From contig JBCCXL010000025.1 in assembly GCA_039191605.1 (NCBI GenBank), positions 19,402-83,401 of the forward strand: DNA of 64,000 bases, in the 5' to 3' direction. Position 1 is the first letter of the stretch. Each line of letters starts with the position of its first letter. This DNA is from JBCCXL01 sp039191605. Its GTDB lineage: Bacteria; Acidobacteriota; Thermoanaerobaculia; Multivoradales; JAHZIX01. This document shows positions 44,481 to 53,337 of this stretch, piece after piece. The notes beneath the pieces were generated by a model that did no database searches, was not told the origin of the DNA, and saw nothing but the letters and a program-made list of their open reading frames with translations. Position numbers and translations under genes: made by a program.

Positions 44481-46049
44481 GTGTCCACCTCAGCTACCGC
44501 CTCGATCTCCAGCCCGCCGAGCCCTCAGCTGCCGGAACGCTTCGAGCCTGTTCCCGACTTTCTCACCGCTGCTGAGCCTCGGCTCGTATGGCAGCGCTTC
44601 AACGAGCTGCGTCAGATCCCTCGACCTTCGAAGGCGGAACAGGCGGCGGTGCGCTGGGTGGAGAATTGGGCGGCGGACCACGAATTCCAGCTGCGCCGCG
44701 ACGCCCGAGGCAACCTCGCGGTGGACGTACCGGCCTCCGTCGGTCGCGAGAAAGCTCCCAAGGTCGTTCTCCAGGCTCATCTCGATATGGTGTGCGAGAA
44801 GAATAGCGATACCGAATTCGACTTTCTGAAGGATCCCATTCGGCTGCTGCGGGACGGCGATCTGATCACCGCCGACGGCACCACCCTCGGCGCCGATAAC
44901 GGCATCGGCGTTGCCGGGATGATGGCGATGGCGGAGGATCCGGAGGTCATCCACGGCCCTCTGGAGCTGCTCTTCACCCTCGATGAGGAGACCGGGCTGA
45001 ACGGCGTGCGGGATCTCGACCCGGCGCTGGTGACCGGCGATCTACTGATCAACCTGGATACCGAGGACGATCACATGCTGACCGTCGGCTCGGCCGGAGC
45101 CCAGGGCGTTTCCCTGAGTTTCGCCGTCACCCGGGAGGCCGAAGCGCCAGCGGCGCTGAGCCTGCTGCGGCTGCGAGTCACGGGAGCCACCGGCGGCCAT
45201 TCCGGAGCCGATATTCACCTCGGGCGAGTCAACGCCAACAAGGTTTTAGGAGAGATTCTCGCCGCTCTTCACTACAAGGCGCCGGGATCGGCCATCGTCG
45301 ACCTCCAGGGTGGGAGCGCCCGCAACGTGATTCCTCGAGAATCTGAGGTGCTGTTGTGGGCCGAGCCGAGGACCGCGGCGGCGGTCGTGGAGAAAGCTCG
45401 GGGGGTGATGCGCCAGCGCTATGCCGCTACTGATCCTCACCTACAGATCGAGTTATTGGAGGAGGATAGCGAGGCGAAGCCGGCGCCGTGGACCGCGGAA
45501 ACCACGGAAGCGATCCTGCTGCTGCTGCGGCGGTTGCCCAACGGCCGCCTGAAGCGCAGCGAGCGCTTCCCGGAGCTCACCCAAACCTCCGCCAATCTCG
45601 CCGTGATGCACTGTGGTGGCGAAACTAAGCAGGATGGAACGGTGGAGGAGGAGGGCTTTCACATCCTCTACTCCTGCCGCTCGTCGGTGATGGAGGAGCT
45701 CTTCGCCACCACCGAAAGGATCGCTATCATCGCCCGCGAGTTAGGGGCCGAGGCGGAGATCCTCGCCAGCTACCCCAGCTGGGAGCTGCCGGAAAATTCT
45801 GCTCTGCTGGAGATCTGCCGCCGGGAATTCCAGCGAATCCTCGATCAGGAGCCGGAGGTGACGGCGGTGCACGGCGGCCTGGAATGCGCCGTTCTCGGGG
45901 ACAAAGTGCCCCGCCTCGACGTGATCTCTCTAGGCCCCAATATTGCCAACCCCCATTCGCCCGACGAGTGGGTGAGCATCGCCTCGGTGGAGAAGGTCTT
46001 CCAGCGCCTGCTGCCGGGTCTCCTCGACGCTCTCTCTGCCGAAAGCTGA
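44481..46049 (+). CDS. pepD: Aminoacyl-histidine dipeptidase (M20C, PepD)
   Basis: Cytoplasmic metallodipeptidase that hydrolyses Xaa-His dipeptides such as carnosine. The two-metal site is present: LQAHLDMVCEK, TTLGADNGIG, FTLDEETGLNG, NLDTEDD, and the late His in NPHSPDEW. GATGGHSGADI belongs to the lid domain. Length (522) is slightly above E. coli PepD (485), because of an N-terminal addition. The GTG start lies 240 nt after ATP-grasp paralogue 4 on the same strand. Confidence 0.92.
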   Translation: MSTSATASISSPPSPQLPERFEPVPDFLTAAEPRLVWQRFNELRQIPRPSKAEQAAVRWVENWAADHEFQLRRDARGNLAVDVPASVGREKAPKVVLQAHLDMVCEKNSDTEFDFLKDPIRLLRDGDLITADGTTLGADNGIGVAGMMAMAEDPEVIHGPLELLFTLDEETGLNGVRDLDPALVTGDLLINLDTEDDHMLTVGSAGAQGVSLSFAVTREAEAPAALSLLRLRVTGATGGHSGADIHLGRVNANKVLGEILAALHYKAPGSAIVDLQGGSARNVIPRESEVLLWAEPRTAAAVVEKARGVMRQRYAATDPHLQIELLEEDSEAKPAPWTAETTEAILLLLRRLPNGRLKRSERFPELTQTSANLAVMHCGGETKQDGTVEEEGFHILYSCRSSVMEELFATTERIAIIARELGAEAEILASYPSWELPENSALLEICRREFQRILDQEPEVTAVHGGLECAVLGDKVPRLDVISLGPNIANPHSPDEWVSIASVEKVFQRLLPGLLDALSAES

Positions 46050-46259
46050 GCTTCCGGGTTTCAAGGTGCGCGCCGCGCGGGCCTTGAAGCTGCGCAAAAA
46101 GATCTTTGTTGCCCCGAAGATTCCTCGGTTCTCTCAGCTGCTCATCGTCGAACAATCCTGCTGACTCCTAAGCCCTGACTCCATAAGCTCTGACTCTGAA
46201 GCCTCGATCCCGAAGTTCTGCCCTAGAGATCCTGGCCCCCCAACGCCCATTTCTATCCC

Positions 46260-48098
46260 GTGAAGAATCCAAGCGAATCCGAAGACCGCCCCCGCCACTC
46301 TCAGGAAGAGGAATCCGCCTCCCGGCTTCGGCTGGAATCCCTGGGACAAACCATGGTGGAGCTCGGGGAATCCCAGGGAGCCGGAGAGTCCTCGAGTCTG
46401 CTGCGATTGGTTTTGGATTCCATGCATTCCGGCGTGTTCTGGAAGGATCAGAGCTCCACCTACATGGGCTGCAACCAGAGCTTCGCGAGGATGGTTGGCC
46501 TCAGCTCCCCGGAGGACATCGTCGGGCGCACCGACGATGAGCTGCCCTGGGCCGATGAGGCGGAGCGCTTTCGCCAGGCGGATCGCCAGGTGATCGAATG
46601 TGGCCGGGCGATTCTGGACATCGAGGGGCCGTACACCCGCCTTGACGGAACCCAGGGATGGCTGCGCACCAGCAAGCTGCCGCTGCGAGATAGCGAGGGG
46701 CGGACCGTCGGAGTGCTCGGCCTGGACGACGATCTCACCGAATCCCGGCGTCAGCAGGAAGCGCTCCAGGCCATCGTCGAGGCGACCTTCACCAATACCG
46801 GCGAGGATTTCTTTCGGGCCCTGGCGCGGCATCTGGCCCAGGCCCTTTCGGTGGATATGGCCTTCGTCGGGCAGCTGGTGCCGAACAAGCCCTGGCGGGT
46901 GCAGACCCTGGGCTTCTGGGATCGGGATCACTTTCTTCCCGGGCTGGAATACGACCTCGAAGGCACCCCCTGTCAACTGGCCATGGAATCCGGGATTCAT
47001 CTCGTGGAGCGAGGCCTGGTCGACCTCTTCCCGGACGATGAGCACGTCGTTCTGCTCCAGGCGGAATCCTATTTAGGGGTCCCGCTCTACGATTCCGCCG
47101 GTCAGCGGGTCGGGCTGGTGGCGATCATGAACCGGCTGCCGCTGGAGGATAGCGAGTCGATTCGCTCGATCCTGTCGATCTTCGCCGCCCGAGCCGGCGC
47201 CGAGATCGAGCGCAAGCAGGTGGACGAGGAGCTTCGGGATGCGCGGGACGCCCTGGAGCGCCGGGTGCGCCAGCGCACCGAGGCTTTGGTGACCGCCCAC
47301 GAAGATCTCAAGTCCCTGCTCTACATCGTCTCCCACGACCTGCGGGCGCCGCTGATCAACGTCAAGGGCTTTGCCGGCGAGCTACAGAGTAATTTCGAAG
47401 AGCTGCGCCGCTTCGCCATGCCGAGGCTGCAGGGACTGCCGGAGGAGGAGGCCAACAAGCTGCGCCGGGTGATGGAGGAGGACCTCCCGGAGGCGCTGAA
47501 CTTCATCGACTCCTCGATCACCCGCATTCACCGCTTCATGGATACCCTGCTGCGCCTCTCCCAGGAGGGGCAACGGCAGCTGCTGATGGAGGAGGTGGAC
47601 ACCCGCGCCGTGGTCGACGAGGCGTTGAGGGATCTGGCCTTCACCCTGGAACAGCGCCAGGCGAAGGTGGAGATCGGTGAGCTGCCTGCGGTGGTGGCGG
47701 ACCGCCTCTCCATGGAGCAGGTGTTCGGCAACCTGCTCTCCAACGCGGCCCTCTACCTCGACCCCCAGCGCGCCGGATGGGTGCGGGTACGGGGCAAGCG
47801 CGGGGAGAAGGAAGTGGTGTTCGAGGTGAAGGACAACGGCCTCGGCATCAGCTCCGAGGACCTGCCAAAGGTCTTTCGGCCCTTCCGCCGGGGCAGTCAC
47901 CAGCACGTAGAAGGCGAAGGCATGGGGCTGGCCTACGTGCAGGCCTTGGTGCGGCGTCACGGCGGCCGCATCTGGTGTCAGTCGGAGCCCGGGGAAGGAA
48001 CCACCTTCTACTTCACCCTCGCGGCGAATATCCAATCCGACGATCCCCGGCAGACTCGCGAGATCTACCTCGACGAATTCAACCGCCTGCGCACCTGA
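46260..48098 (+). CDS. PAS-GAF sensor histidine kinase
   Basis: A 612-residue soluble sensor kinase. A PAS domain (~50-160: GVFWKDQSSTYMGCNQSFARMVG) is followed by a GAF domain (~170-320: FVGQLVPNKPWRVQTLGFWD ... ESYLGVPLYDSAGQRVGLVAIMN) and a coiled coil. HisKA has the phospho-acceptor His359 in YIVSHDLRAPL. The HATPase_c domain has the N box FGNLLSNAALY and G boxes DNGLGISSEDL and GEGMGLAYVQALV. No membrane segment or receiver domain is seen. The response regulator is not adjacent. Start is GTG. Signal unknown, probably cytoplasmic. Confidence 0.92.
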   Translation: MKNPSESEDRPRHSQEEESASRLRLESLGQTMVELGESQGAGESSSLLRLVLDSMHSGVFWKDQSSTYMGCNQSFARMVGLSSPEDIVGRTDDELPWADEAERFRQADRQVIECGRAILDIEGPYTRLDGTQGWLRTSKLPLRDSEGRTVGVLGLDDDLTESRRQQEALQAIVEATFTNTGEDFFRALARHLAQALSVDMAFVGQLVPNKPWRVQTLGFWDRDHFLPGLEYDLEGTPCQLAMESGIHLVERGLVDLFPDDEHVVLLQAESYLGVPLYDSAGQRVGLVAIMNRLPLEDSESIRSILSIFAARAGAEIERKQVDEELRDARDALERRVRQRTEALVTAHEDLKSLLYIVSHDLRAPLINVKGFAGELQSNFEELRRFAMPRLQGLPEEEANKLRRVMEEDLPEALNFIDSSITRIHRFMDTLLRLSQEGQRQLLMEEVDTRAVVDEALRDLAFTLEQRQAKVEIGELPAVVADRLSMEQVFGNLLSNAALYLDPQRAGWVRVRGKRGEKEVVFEVKDNGLGISSEDLPKVFRPFRRGSHQHVEGEGMGLAYVQALVRRHGGRIWCQSEPGEGTTFYFTLAANIQSDDPRQTREIYLDEFNRLRT

Positions 48099-48179
48099 GC
48101 CGGACGCTCCTGAACCCGGTGATTTAGGGCCCCTCGATCTGGGCTGAAGGCTCTATCAGTCCTGCTGGGCGAAGGCTCC

Positions 48180-49064
48180 TCAGTCTCGATGGGCTGAGGG
48201 CTCCTCACGGTCATCGGAGTCATCCCGAGGGCCCAATCCCAGGCCGGGAACCGCGGCGAGGGCGCCGTGGAGGAACTCCCCCTCGCTGCGCCGGTGGGCC
48301 CAGCGGGCGAGGGCCGGAAGCCCGAGTGCCAAGGTGGCCAGGCTCCCGACGGCGATCCACAGCTGGGGGTTGGCCAGCCACGGGTCTCCCTGGGCAACTC
48401 CGAACATGCGGTGGAGAGTCCAGCAGTAGAGCATCGCCGCCGGAGCGAGGCCGGCGACGGTGCACAGCAGGTAGGTGGGGTAAGAGATGCGAGTCAGGCC
48501 GCTGAAGTAGTTGATCACCGGCATCGGCAGGGAGGGCAGCATGCGCAGGGCCAGCAGCAGCACGGCGCCGTGGGTCTCGACCTGACGATCCAGGCGGGCC
48601 AGGCGGGGGCGCTGGGCCAGCCAGCGCTCCAGGCGATGGCGGCCGCGGGTGCGGGCGATGGCGAAGGAGAGCGAGGCGCCGAGGGAGGCCCCCACCATCG
48701 AGGCCAGGAAGCCTCCAGTGAGGCCGAAGATCCACACCCCGACAGCGGTCATCACCCCGGCGGGTAAGGCGAGGGTGAGGGCGATGGCGTAGACGATGGC
48801 GAAGGCGGGGTAGGCGATCCAGCCGAGAGCCCGCACCTGCTCCCCCCAGGTGCTCTCCTGGAGTCGTTCCGGAGAGAGGGCCTCGAGGCCAGAGGACAGC
48901 AGATGGAGCGGCGAGCCCAGGCTCGAGGGCTGCATCAGGGTGAGGAGCAGCAGAGTCAGGAGCAGCAGGCCGGCGCTTCCCCAGACGAGCCGAGGCGACA
49001 GCCGTCTTGATCGGCTTCCGGCGGGGGGAGGGGGAGGGGCCTCAAGCGGGGAGGTCGTGCTCAT
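48180..49064 (-). CDS. VTT-domain (TVP38/DedA-like) membrane protein
   Basis: A 294-residue integral membrane protein. The VTT core is seen in TLALPAGVMTAVGVWIFGLTGGFLASMVGASLGASLSFAIAR and LALRMLPSLPMPVINYFSGLTRI, the family's re-entrant segments and Pro-rich motif. About six hydrophobic segments are present, with a Pro-rich cytoplasmic head and an acidic tail. Its start lies inside the upstream MMPL gene (23-nt overlap), so the two are co-translated. The family handles lipid carriers or phospholipid movement; a shared lipid-transport role is inferred. Confidence 0.85.
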   Translation of the reverse strand: MSTTSPLEAPPPPPAGSRSRRLSPRLVWGSAGLLLLTLLLLTLMQPSSLGSPLHLLSSGLEALSPERLQESTWGEQVRALGWIAYPAFAIVYAIALTLALPAGVMTAVGVWIFGLTGGFLASMVGASLGASLSFAIARTRGRHRLERWLAQRPRLARLDRQVETHGAVLLLALRMLPSLPMPVINYFSGLTRISYPTYLLCTVAGLAPAAMLYCWTLHRMFGVAQGDPWLANPQLWIAVGSLATLALGLPALARWAHRRSEGEFLHGALAAVPGLGLGPRDDSDDREEPSAHRD

Positions 49065-51702
49065 CGGTGCCTCGGGGTTCCGGCGGGGTGAGCCGGGAGG
49101 GCATCAGCCCGGCTGCTGCGGGGATCACCGTCAGAGTGGTGATCATGCAGAAGCCTACTCCGAGGCCGGTGAGAACGCCCAACGTGTACAGGGTTGGGTG
49201 GCCGGCGAAGATGAGAGACGCGAAGGCCAGCAGGGTAGTGATGGTGGTGAGCACTACGGCCTTGCCGGACTCCAGAATGCACAGCAGCGAGGAGCGCTCC
49301 GGGTGGCGGCGCACGTGGTGGATCACGTGCAGAGCATCGTCGATACCGATCCCTAGAACCATCGGTAGAGCGGCGAGGTTTTCCACCGAGAGTCGCAGGC
49401 CTAGCGCGCCGGCGGCCCCCAGCAGCCAGGTGGTGGCGAGGAGCAGAGGCAGAGTGGCGAGAATCGTCCATCCCGGGTGGCGCAGGTGGACAGAGAGAAT
49501 CAGCAGAACCGCCGCCAGCGCGGAGAGAGCGAGGGGGGTGATCTCCCGCTGGGTAGCGCCTCGAAGGGCGTGGGACAAGCCCCGAGGAGTCACCAGGCTG
49601 AGCCGGACCTCGCTGCCCTCAACGCTGTTGCGGAAGGCCGCCTCGAGTCGCTGTAGCGTCTCGGCGCTCCAGGTGGAATCCGTCGGCAGGATGTAGAGGG
49701 CGTAGACGACCTCTCCGTCTTCCAGCGGGGCGACGAAGGGGTCGAGGATCTGCCGCCAATGGGGGTGCTCCAGCAGCTCCTGAAAGCGCAGGGGGCGGCC
49801 GCTGGTCAGCGCAGTGGTGAGGGAGTCGATGCCTGGCTGGAAGCCCCGAGGGGCCAGGCCCCGCTGGGTCAGAGCGGTGGAGAGCTCCGCCGGAACGTCC
49901 TGGCCGGCGCTGCGGGCGGCGTCTAGATTGGCCTGTTGAGCGGCGGGTGACGGCAGGGCGGAAAGCGGCGAGACGTGGGCCAGGAGCACCGGACCCGTCG
50001 CGGAGGGATCTGACGAGGGTTCTTGCGCCGTCGACGGGGCCGCGGTTCCAGCGCCCGGGGCACTGGCGAGCTGGCGGGCAGCATGGCCAGCGAGGCGGGC
50101 AGCTTCCGCCACCGCTTCCGGCTCGCCCCGCAGCAGCACCAGGCCGCTGCGAAAATGAGTGCCGAAACGCTCGACCATGTTCTGCTGAGTGGCCAGGGCC
50201 TGGTTGACGGCGGCGCGGCGGGTGAAGTCGGTGCCGCCGAATTGCAGCTGAGAGATCCACGGTAGGGCCCCTGCGGTCACCAGGGCCAATCCCAGGACGG
50301 TGATTTTGGGGTGACGGGCGACGGTGCGCAGCCACGGCCGCAGCCAGCGGGCGAGGCGAGAGGCCGGCACCGGGGAGCCGGAGGGAGCCCGCAGGGCCCC
50401 GCGGCCATGGAGGGTCGCGGGGAAGACCGTGGTCATGAAGACGAAGCAGAGAATCAGCGAGATGGCGGTGAGCCACCCCATCTGCCGCAGCCCCGGGATG
50501 CTCGACAGGGCGAGGGTGGCGAAGGCGCCGCCGGTGGTCAGGGCGGCGGCGAAGTTGGCTCCGGAAACCTCGCTGAGGGCAGACGCCAGGGCATCGTCGG
50601 AGGACAGCCCATCGCGGCAGCGGTCCTGGGCGCGGGTGTAGATATGAATGCCGAAGTCGATACCCAGCCCCACCATCAGGGCGGCGACGCTGGCGGTGAG
50701 CAGGGAGAGGCTGCCGAAGAGCACATCGCCGAGAGCGAGGGCGGTGAGCACGGCACCGCCGAGGGGGAGGGTCAGCCAGAGGGCGGCTAGGGGGCGGCGG
50801 AAGGCCCAGGCGAAGAGGGCGACCACCAGCACCATGGAGAGCAGGAAGGAGTCCCGGGTCTCCCCTCGCAGCAGGCGGGCCTCGTGGCCGTTGATCACCG
50901 GCGCCCCGGTAAAACGCAGAGCGTAGCCCGCGGCGCTGGCTTCTGGAGAGTCGCTGAAGAAGCGCTGCTCTAGCGTCTCGAGCCCCTCCAGCAGTCGCTG
51001 GTAGCCGGATTCATCTTGACCACCTTCCGCGGAGCGGGCGAAGAGCGCTACCGCCTGGCCGTCGGCGGAGCTCAGCAGACCATCGCGCACCTGCCACCCG
51101 CCGTCGCTGGGGGGCGCGCTGGGAAGTAGATCTTTCGGCAGCAGCTCCAGCAGGCCGAGGGGGTCTCGGCGCAGCAGCTCCCGACCGTCGGAGGTCAGCG
51201 GCAGCGCCAGCCGTCGCCGAAGCCGCGAGGCGGAGCTCTCGATGCTCGAGGTCTGAAGCCTCTCCACCAGCTGCTCCCGCTGCTCCGGGTCCGCCAGCTG
51301 AATGGCGTAGGGAGCGACATCGTCGATCTCGGGAGCGGGGAAGGGAAGGGCATCCACCGCCGTCAGGGTGCCGTCGGTGATCTCCTCGTCTCGCGCCAGA
51401 TCGAGCAGCCGCTGGGCCTCCGAGGCCTCTACTGCAGCGCCGTCCCGGGTCAGCAGCAGGATCACCGATTCGGCAGCGAAGAGTCTCTGACCCTCAAGGT
51501 AATCGGCCACGGCGCGATTGTCCTGCGGCAGCAGGCGCACCAGGTCGGTGTCGAAGCTGGCTCCCGCCAGGCGCAGACCGGCGGCCAGCAGGGCGAGGAA
51601 GCCCAGCACCAGCAGCAGCTTCCAGCGGGCGACCACCCAGCGGGCCCAGGGAGAGCTCTGGAGGGTGCTATCGGCGCAGGGTGGGGTTTCGGTGGTGGGC
51701 AT
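49042..51702 (-). CDS. MMPL/RND-family lipid transporter
   Basis: An 886-residue membrane protein of the RND superfamily, MMPL type. It has a membrane helix near the N-terminus, a first large periplasmic domain (~60-270), a helix bundle with the sterol-sensing-like motif ALMVGLGIDFGIHIYTR, a second periplasmic loop (~480-690), and a second bundle with the equivalent VLGIGIDDALHVIHH. These Asp residues are the expected proton-relay sites. The architecture fits HpnN-type hopanoid or other lipid exporters. No adaptor or outer membrane partner is adjacent. Overlaps the VTT gene at its end. Confidence 0.88.
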   Translation of the reverse strand: MPTTETPPCADSTLQSSPWARWVVARWKLLLVLGFLALLAAGLRLAGASFDTDLVRLLPQDNRAVADYLEGQRLFAAESVILLLTRDGAAVEASEAQRLLDLARDEEITDGTLTAVDALPFPAPEIDDVAPYAIQLADPEQREQLVERLQTSSIESSASRLRRRLALPLTSDGRELLRRDPLGLLELLPKDLLPSAPPSDGGWQVRDGLLSSADGQAVALFARSAEGGQDESGYQRLLEGLETLEQRFFSDSPEASAAGYALRFTGAPVINGHEARLLRGETRDSFLLSMVLVVALFAWAFRRPLAALWLTLPLGGAVLTALALGDVLFGSLSLLTASVAALMVGLGIDFGIHIYTRAQDRCRDGLSSDDALASALSEVSGANFAAALTTGGAFATLALSSIPGLRQMGWLTAISLILCFVFMTTVFPATLHGRGALRAPSGSPVPASRLARWLRPWLRTVARHPKITVLGLALVTAGALPWISQLQFGGTDFTRRAAVNQALATQQNMVERFGTHFRSGLVLLRGEPEAVAEAARLAGHAARQLASAPGAGTAAPSTAQEPSSDPSATGPVLLAHVSPLSALPSPAAQQANLDAARSAGQDVPAELSTALTQRGLAPRGFQPGIDSLTTALTSGRPLRFQELLEHPHWRQILDPFVAPLEDGEVVYALYILPTDSTWSAETLQRLEAAFRNSVEGSEVRLSLVTPRGLSHALRGATQREITPLALSALAAVLLILSVHLRHPGWTILATLPLLLATTWLLGAAGALGLRLSVENLAALPMVLGIGIDDALHVIHHVRRHPERSSLLCILESGKAVVLTTITTLLAFASLIFAGHPTLYTLGVLTGLGVGFCMITTLTVIPAAAGLMPSRLTPPEPRGTDEHDLPA

Positions 51703-52146
51703 CGGGTGTTTCGGGGTAGGCGGTTCGAGGCCTGAGCTCGAAGGCTGTGGGCGATGAGCGCAGAGGGGCGGGCCTCATTGGGCTGGGCTTCGACCTGGAC
51801 TTCGACGGAAGTGCAGAGCTTCGCTGAGGCGGGCAGCTTGGTTCGGACGTGCTGCTGGGCCCATGATGGGCGGAGCCGCCGATTATGGCATTGTCTAGGG
51901 CCCTTGTTGGCGCCGCCGAGAGCGAGGGGGTGATTCTGCTTAGACGCCGAGCGCTCCTCGTCCGTTGAATGACTAGGTACCTCGGCGTCCAGTCCCGGCA
52001 CCCACCCTTGAGGTCAGTTCTCGATCCTGCCGGATCCGACTCCGAATCTCCCGCCAGGCCTTCCAGGTCCCGCACTCCCAATCCACTGGCGTCCAGAGTT
52101 CTTCATCCTTCGGCCTAGCCCCTTCCCGCAGAGAGCCTTACGAGTC
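51703..52146. other. Divergent spacer between MMPL gene and ClpX-like gene
   Basis: About 440 bases with no credible gene and no clear terminator or promoter. It must contain promoters for both divergent genes. Confidence 0.45.
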
Positions 52147-53304
52147 ATGAGCACGATCACCGAACCCGTTTCCGCCCCGTCCGAGTCCACCGGCTCCCGC
52201 CCGCTAGAGACCATCACTCCTCCAGAGATCTTCCAGGAGCTGCGGCGCGGCGTCCTCGGACAGGATCGGGCTCTGCGCTTCGTCTCGGTGGCGGTCTACA
52301 AGCACGTCACCGGCCGCCAGCCCGGCAATCTGTTGATGATCGGTAATTCCGGTACCGGTAAGACCACGATCATGAACAACATCCAGCGCCTGTACACGGA
52401 GGTGCCGGAGTACCATCGCTTCCGCGCGGTGACGATCCTCAACGCCAATCTGCTGGTGGATCCGGATCGTCTGGAGTTGAGGCCGGATCGGCTGATGGCG
52501 GCGGTGGAGCAGCGGGCGCGGGCGGTGGTGGGAGAGCGGGCGACCCCGGAAGCGCTGCGGGACGCGATGGAAAACGCCACGGTGTGTATCGACGAGGTGG
52601 ACAAGATGTCCACGGTGCTGGGCGGCAAGCCCAACCCCCTGGGCGTCGTGCTGCAGCAGGGGCTGCTGACGCTGATGGAGGGAGAGATAGTGACCTGGGA
52701 GAGCCGGGTCTTCGTCGATGGGGAAGAGAAGCTGATGCGCTTGGACATCGACACCAGCCAGATGATGTTCATCTGCGGTGGAGCTTTCGAGGGGCTCTAC
52801 GACCTGGTGCGGGAGCGGGTGGAGAAGCCCGGCGGCGGGGTCAAGCTGAAGACCCAGACGGTGCGCGCGGCGGACGGCCGGATGCGCATCGAGACCCGCT
52901 TCCATCTCGCTGAGCTGATGCAGCCCAAGGATCTCTTCGACTACGGCATGGTGCCGCAGTTCATGGCCCGCTTCGAGAAGACCGTGGTGCTGGAGGAGCT
53001 CACCCGGCAGGTGCTCGAGGAGATTCTGCTGGAGGGCTGGGATTCGCCCTATCGTCGGGCCCGCAACTTCTTCGAGATGCTGGGCATCGAGCTGCAGCTG
53101 GAGTCCGCCGCTGCGGCTCTGGTGGCGGAGGTGGCGAGCCGCGACTCCCGCACCGGAGCCCGCGCTCTGCGCCCGGCGCTGTCGGAGATCCTCAATCCCC
53201 TGGAGTTCGACCCCTGGTCTCATCCGCAGCTGGAGGACCTGCCGGAAGGGCGCCGCCGCCTGGTGATCACCTTGCCGATGGTGAAGGAATCCCTGAAGAA
53301 TTGA
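52147..53304 (+). CDS. ClpX-like AAA+ ATPase lacking ClpX hallmarks
   Basis: A 385-residue AAA+ protein close to ClpX in its core: Walker A GNSGTGKT, Walker B VCIDEVDKM, sensor-1 region MMFICGGAFEGL, the LFDYGMVPQFMARF segment and sensor II TGARALR. It lacks the N-terminal zinc-binding domain, the GYVG pore loop before Walker B and the IGF loop that docks ClpP. It is therefore unlikely to be the canonical ClpXP unfoldase, and no clpP lies near. A remodelling ATPase with its own target is suggested. It is monocistronic; the neighbours give no clue to function. Confidence 0.8.
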   Translation: MSTITEPVSAPSESTGSRPLETITPPEIFQELRRGVLGQDRALRFVSVAVYKHVTGRQPGNLLMIGNSGTGKTTIMNNIQRLYTEVPEYHRFRAVTILNANLLVDPDRLELRPDRLMAAVEQRARAVVGERATPEALRDAMENATVCIDEVDKMSTVLGGKPNPLGVVLQQGLLTLMEGEIVTWESRVFVDGEEKLMRLDIDTSQMMFICGGAFEGLYDLVRERVEKPGGGVKLKTQTVRAADGRMRIETRFHLAELMQPKDLFDYGMVPQFMARFEKTVVLEELTRQVLEEILLEGWDSPYRRARNFFEMLGIELQLESAAAALVAEVASRDSRTGARALRPALSEILNPLEFDPWSHPQLEDLPEGRRRLVITLPMVKESLKN

Positions 53305-53337
53305 TTCCCTGGCAGGGATATCCCCCGCCAGCGTGGA

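Noticed and set aside
52204..53223. 339-codon open frame antisense to the ClpX-like gene
   Set aside because: Shadow frame rich in His, Gln and Arg; the plus-strand frame has clear AAA+ motifs.
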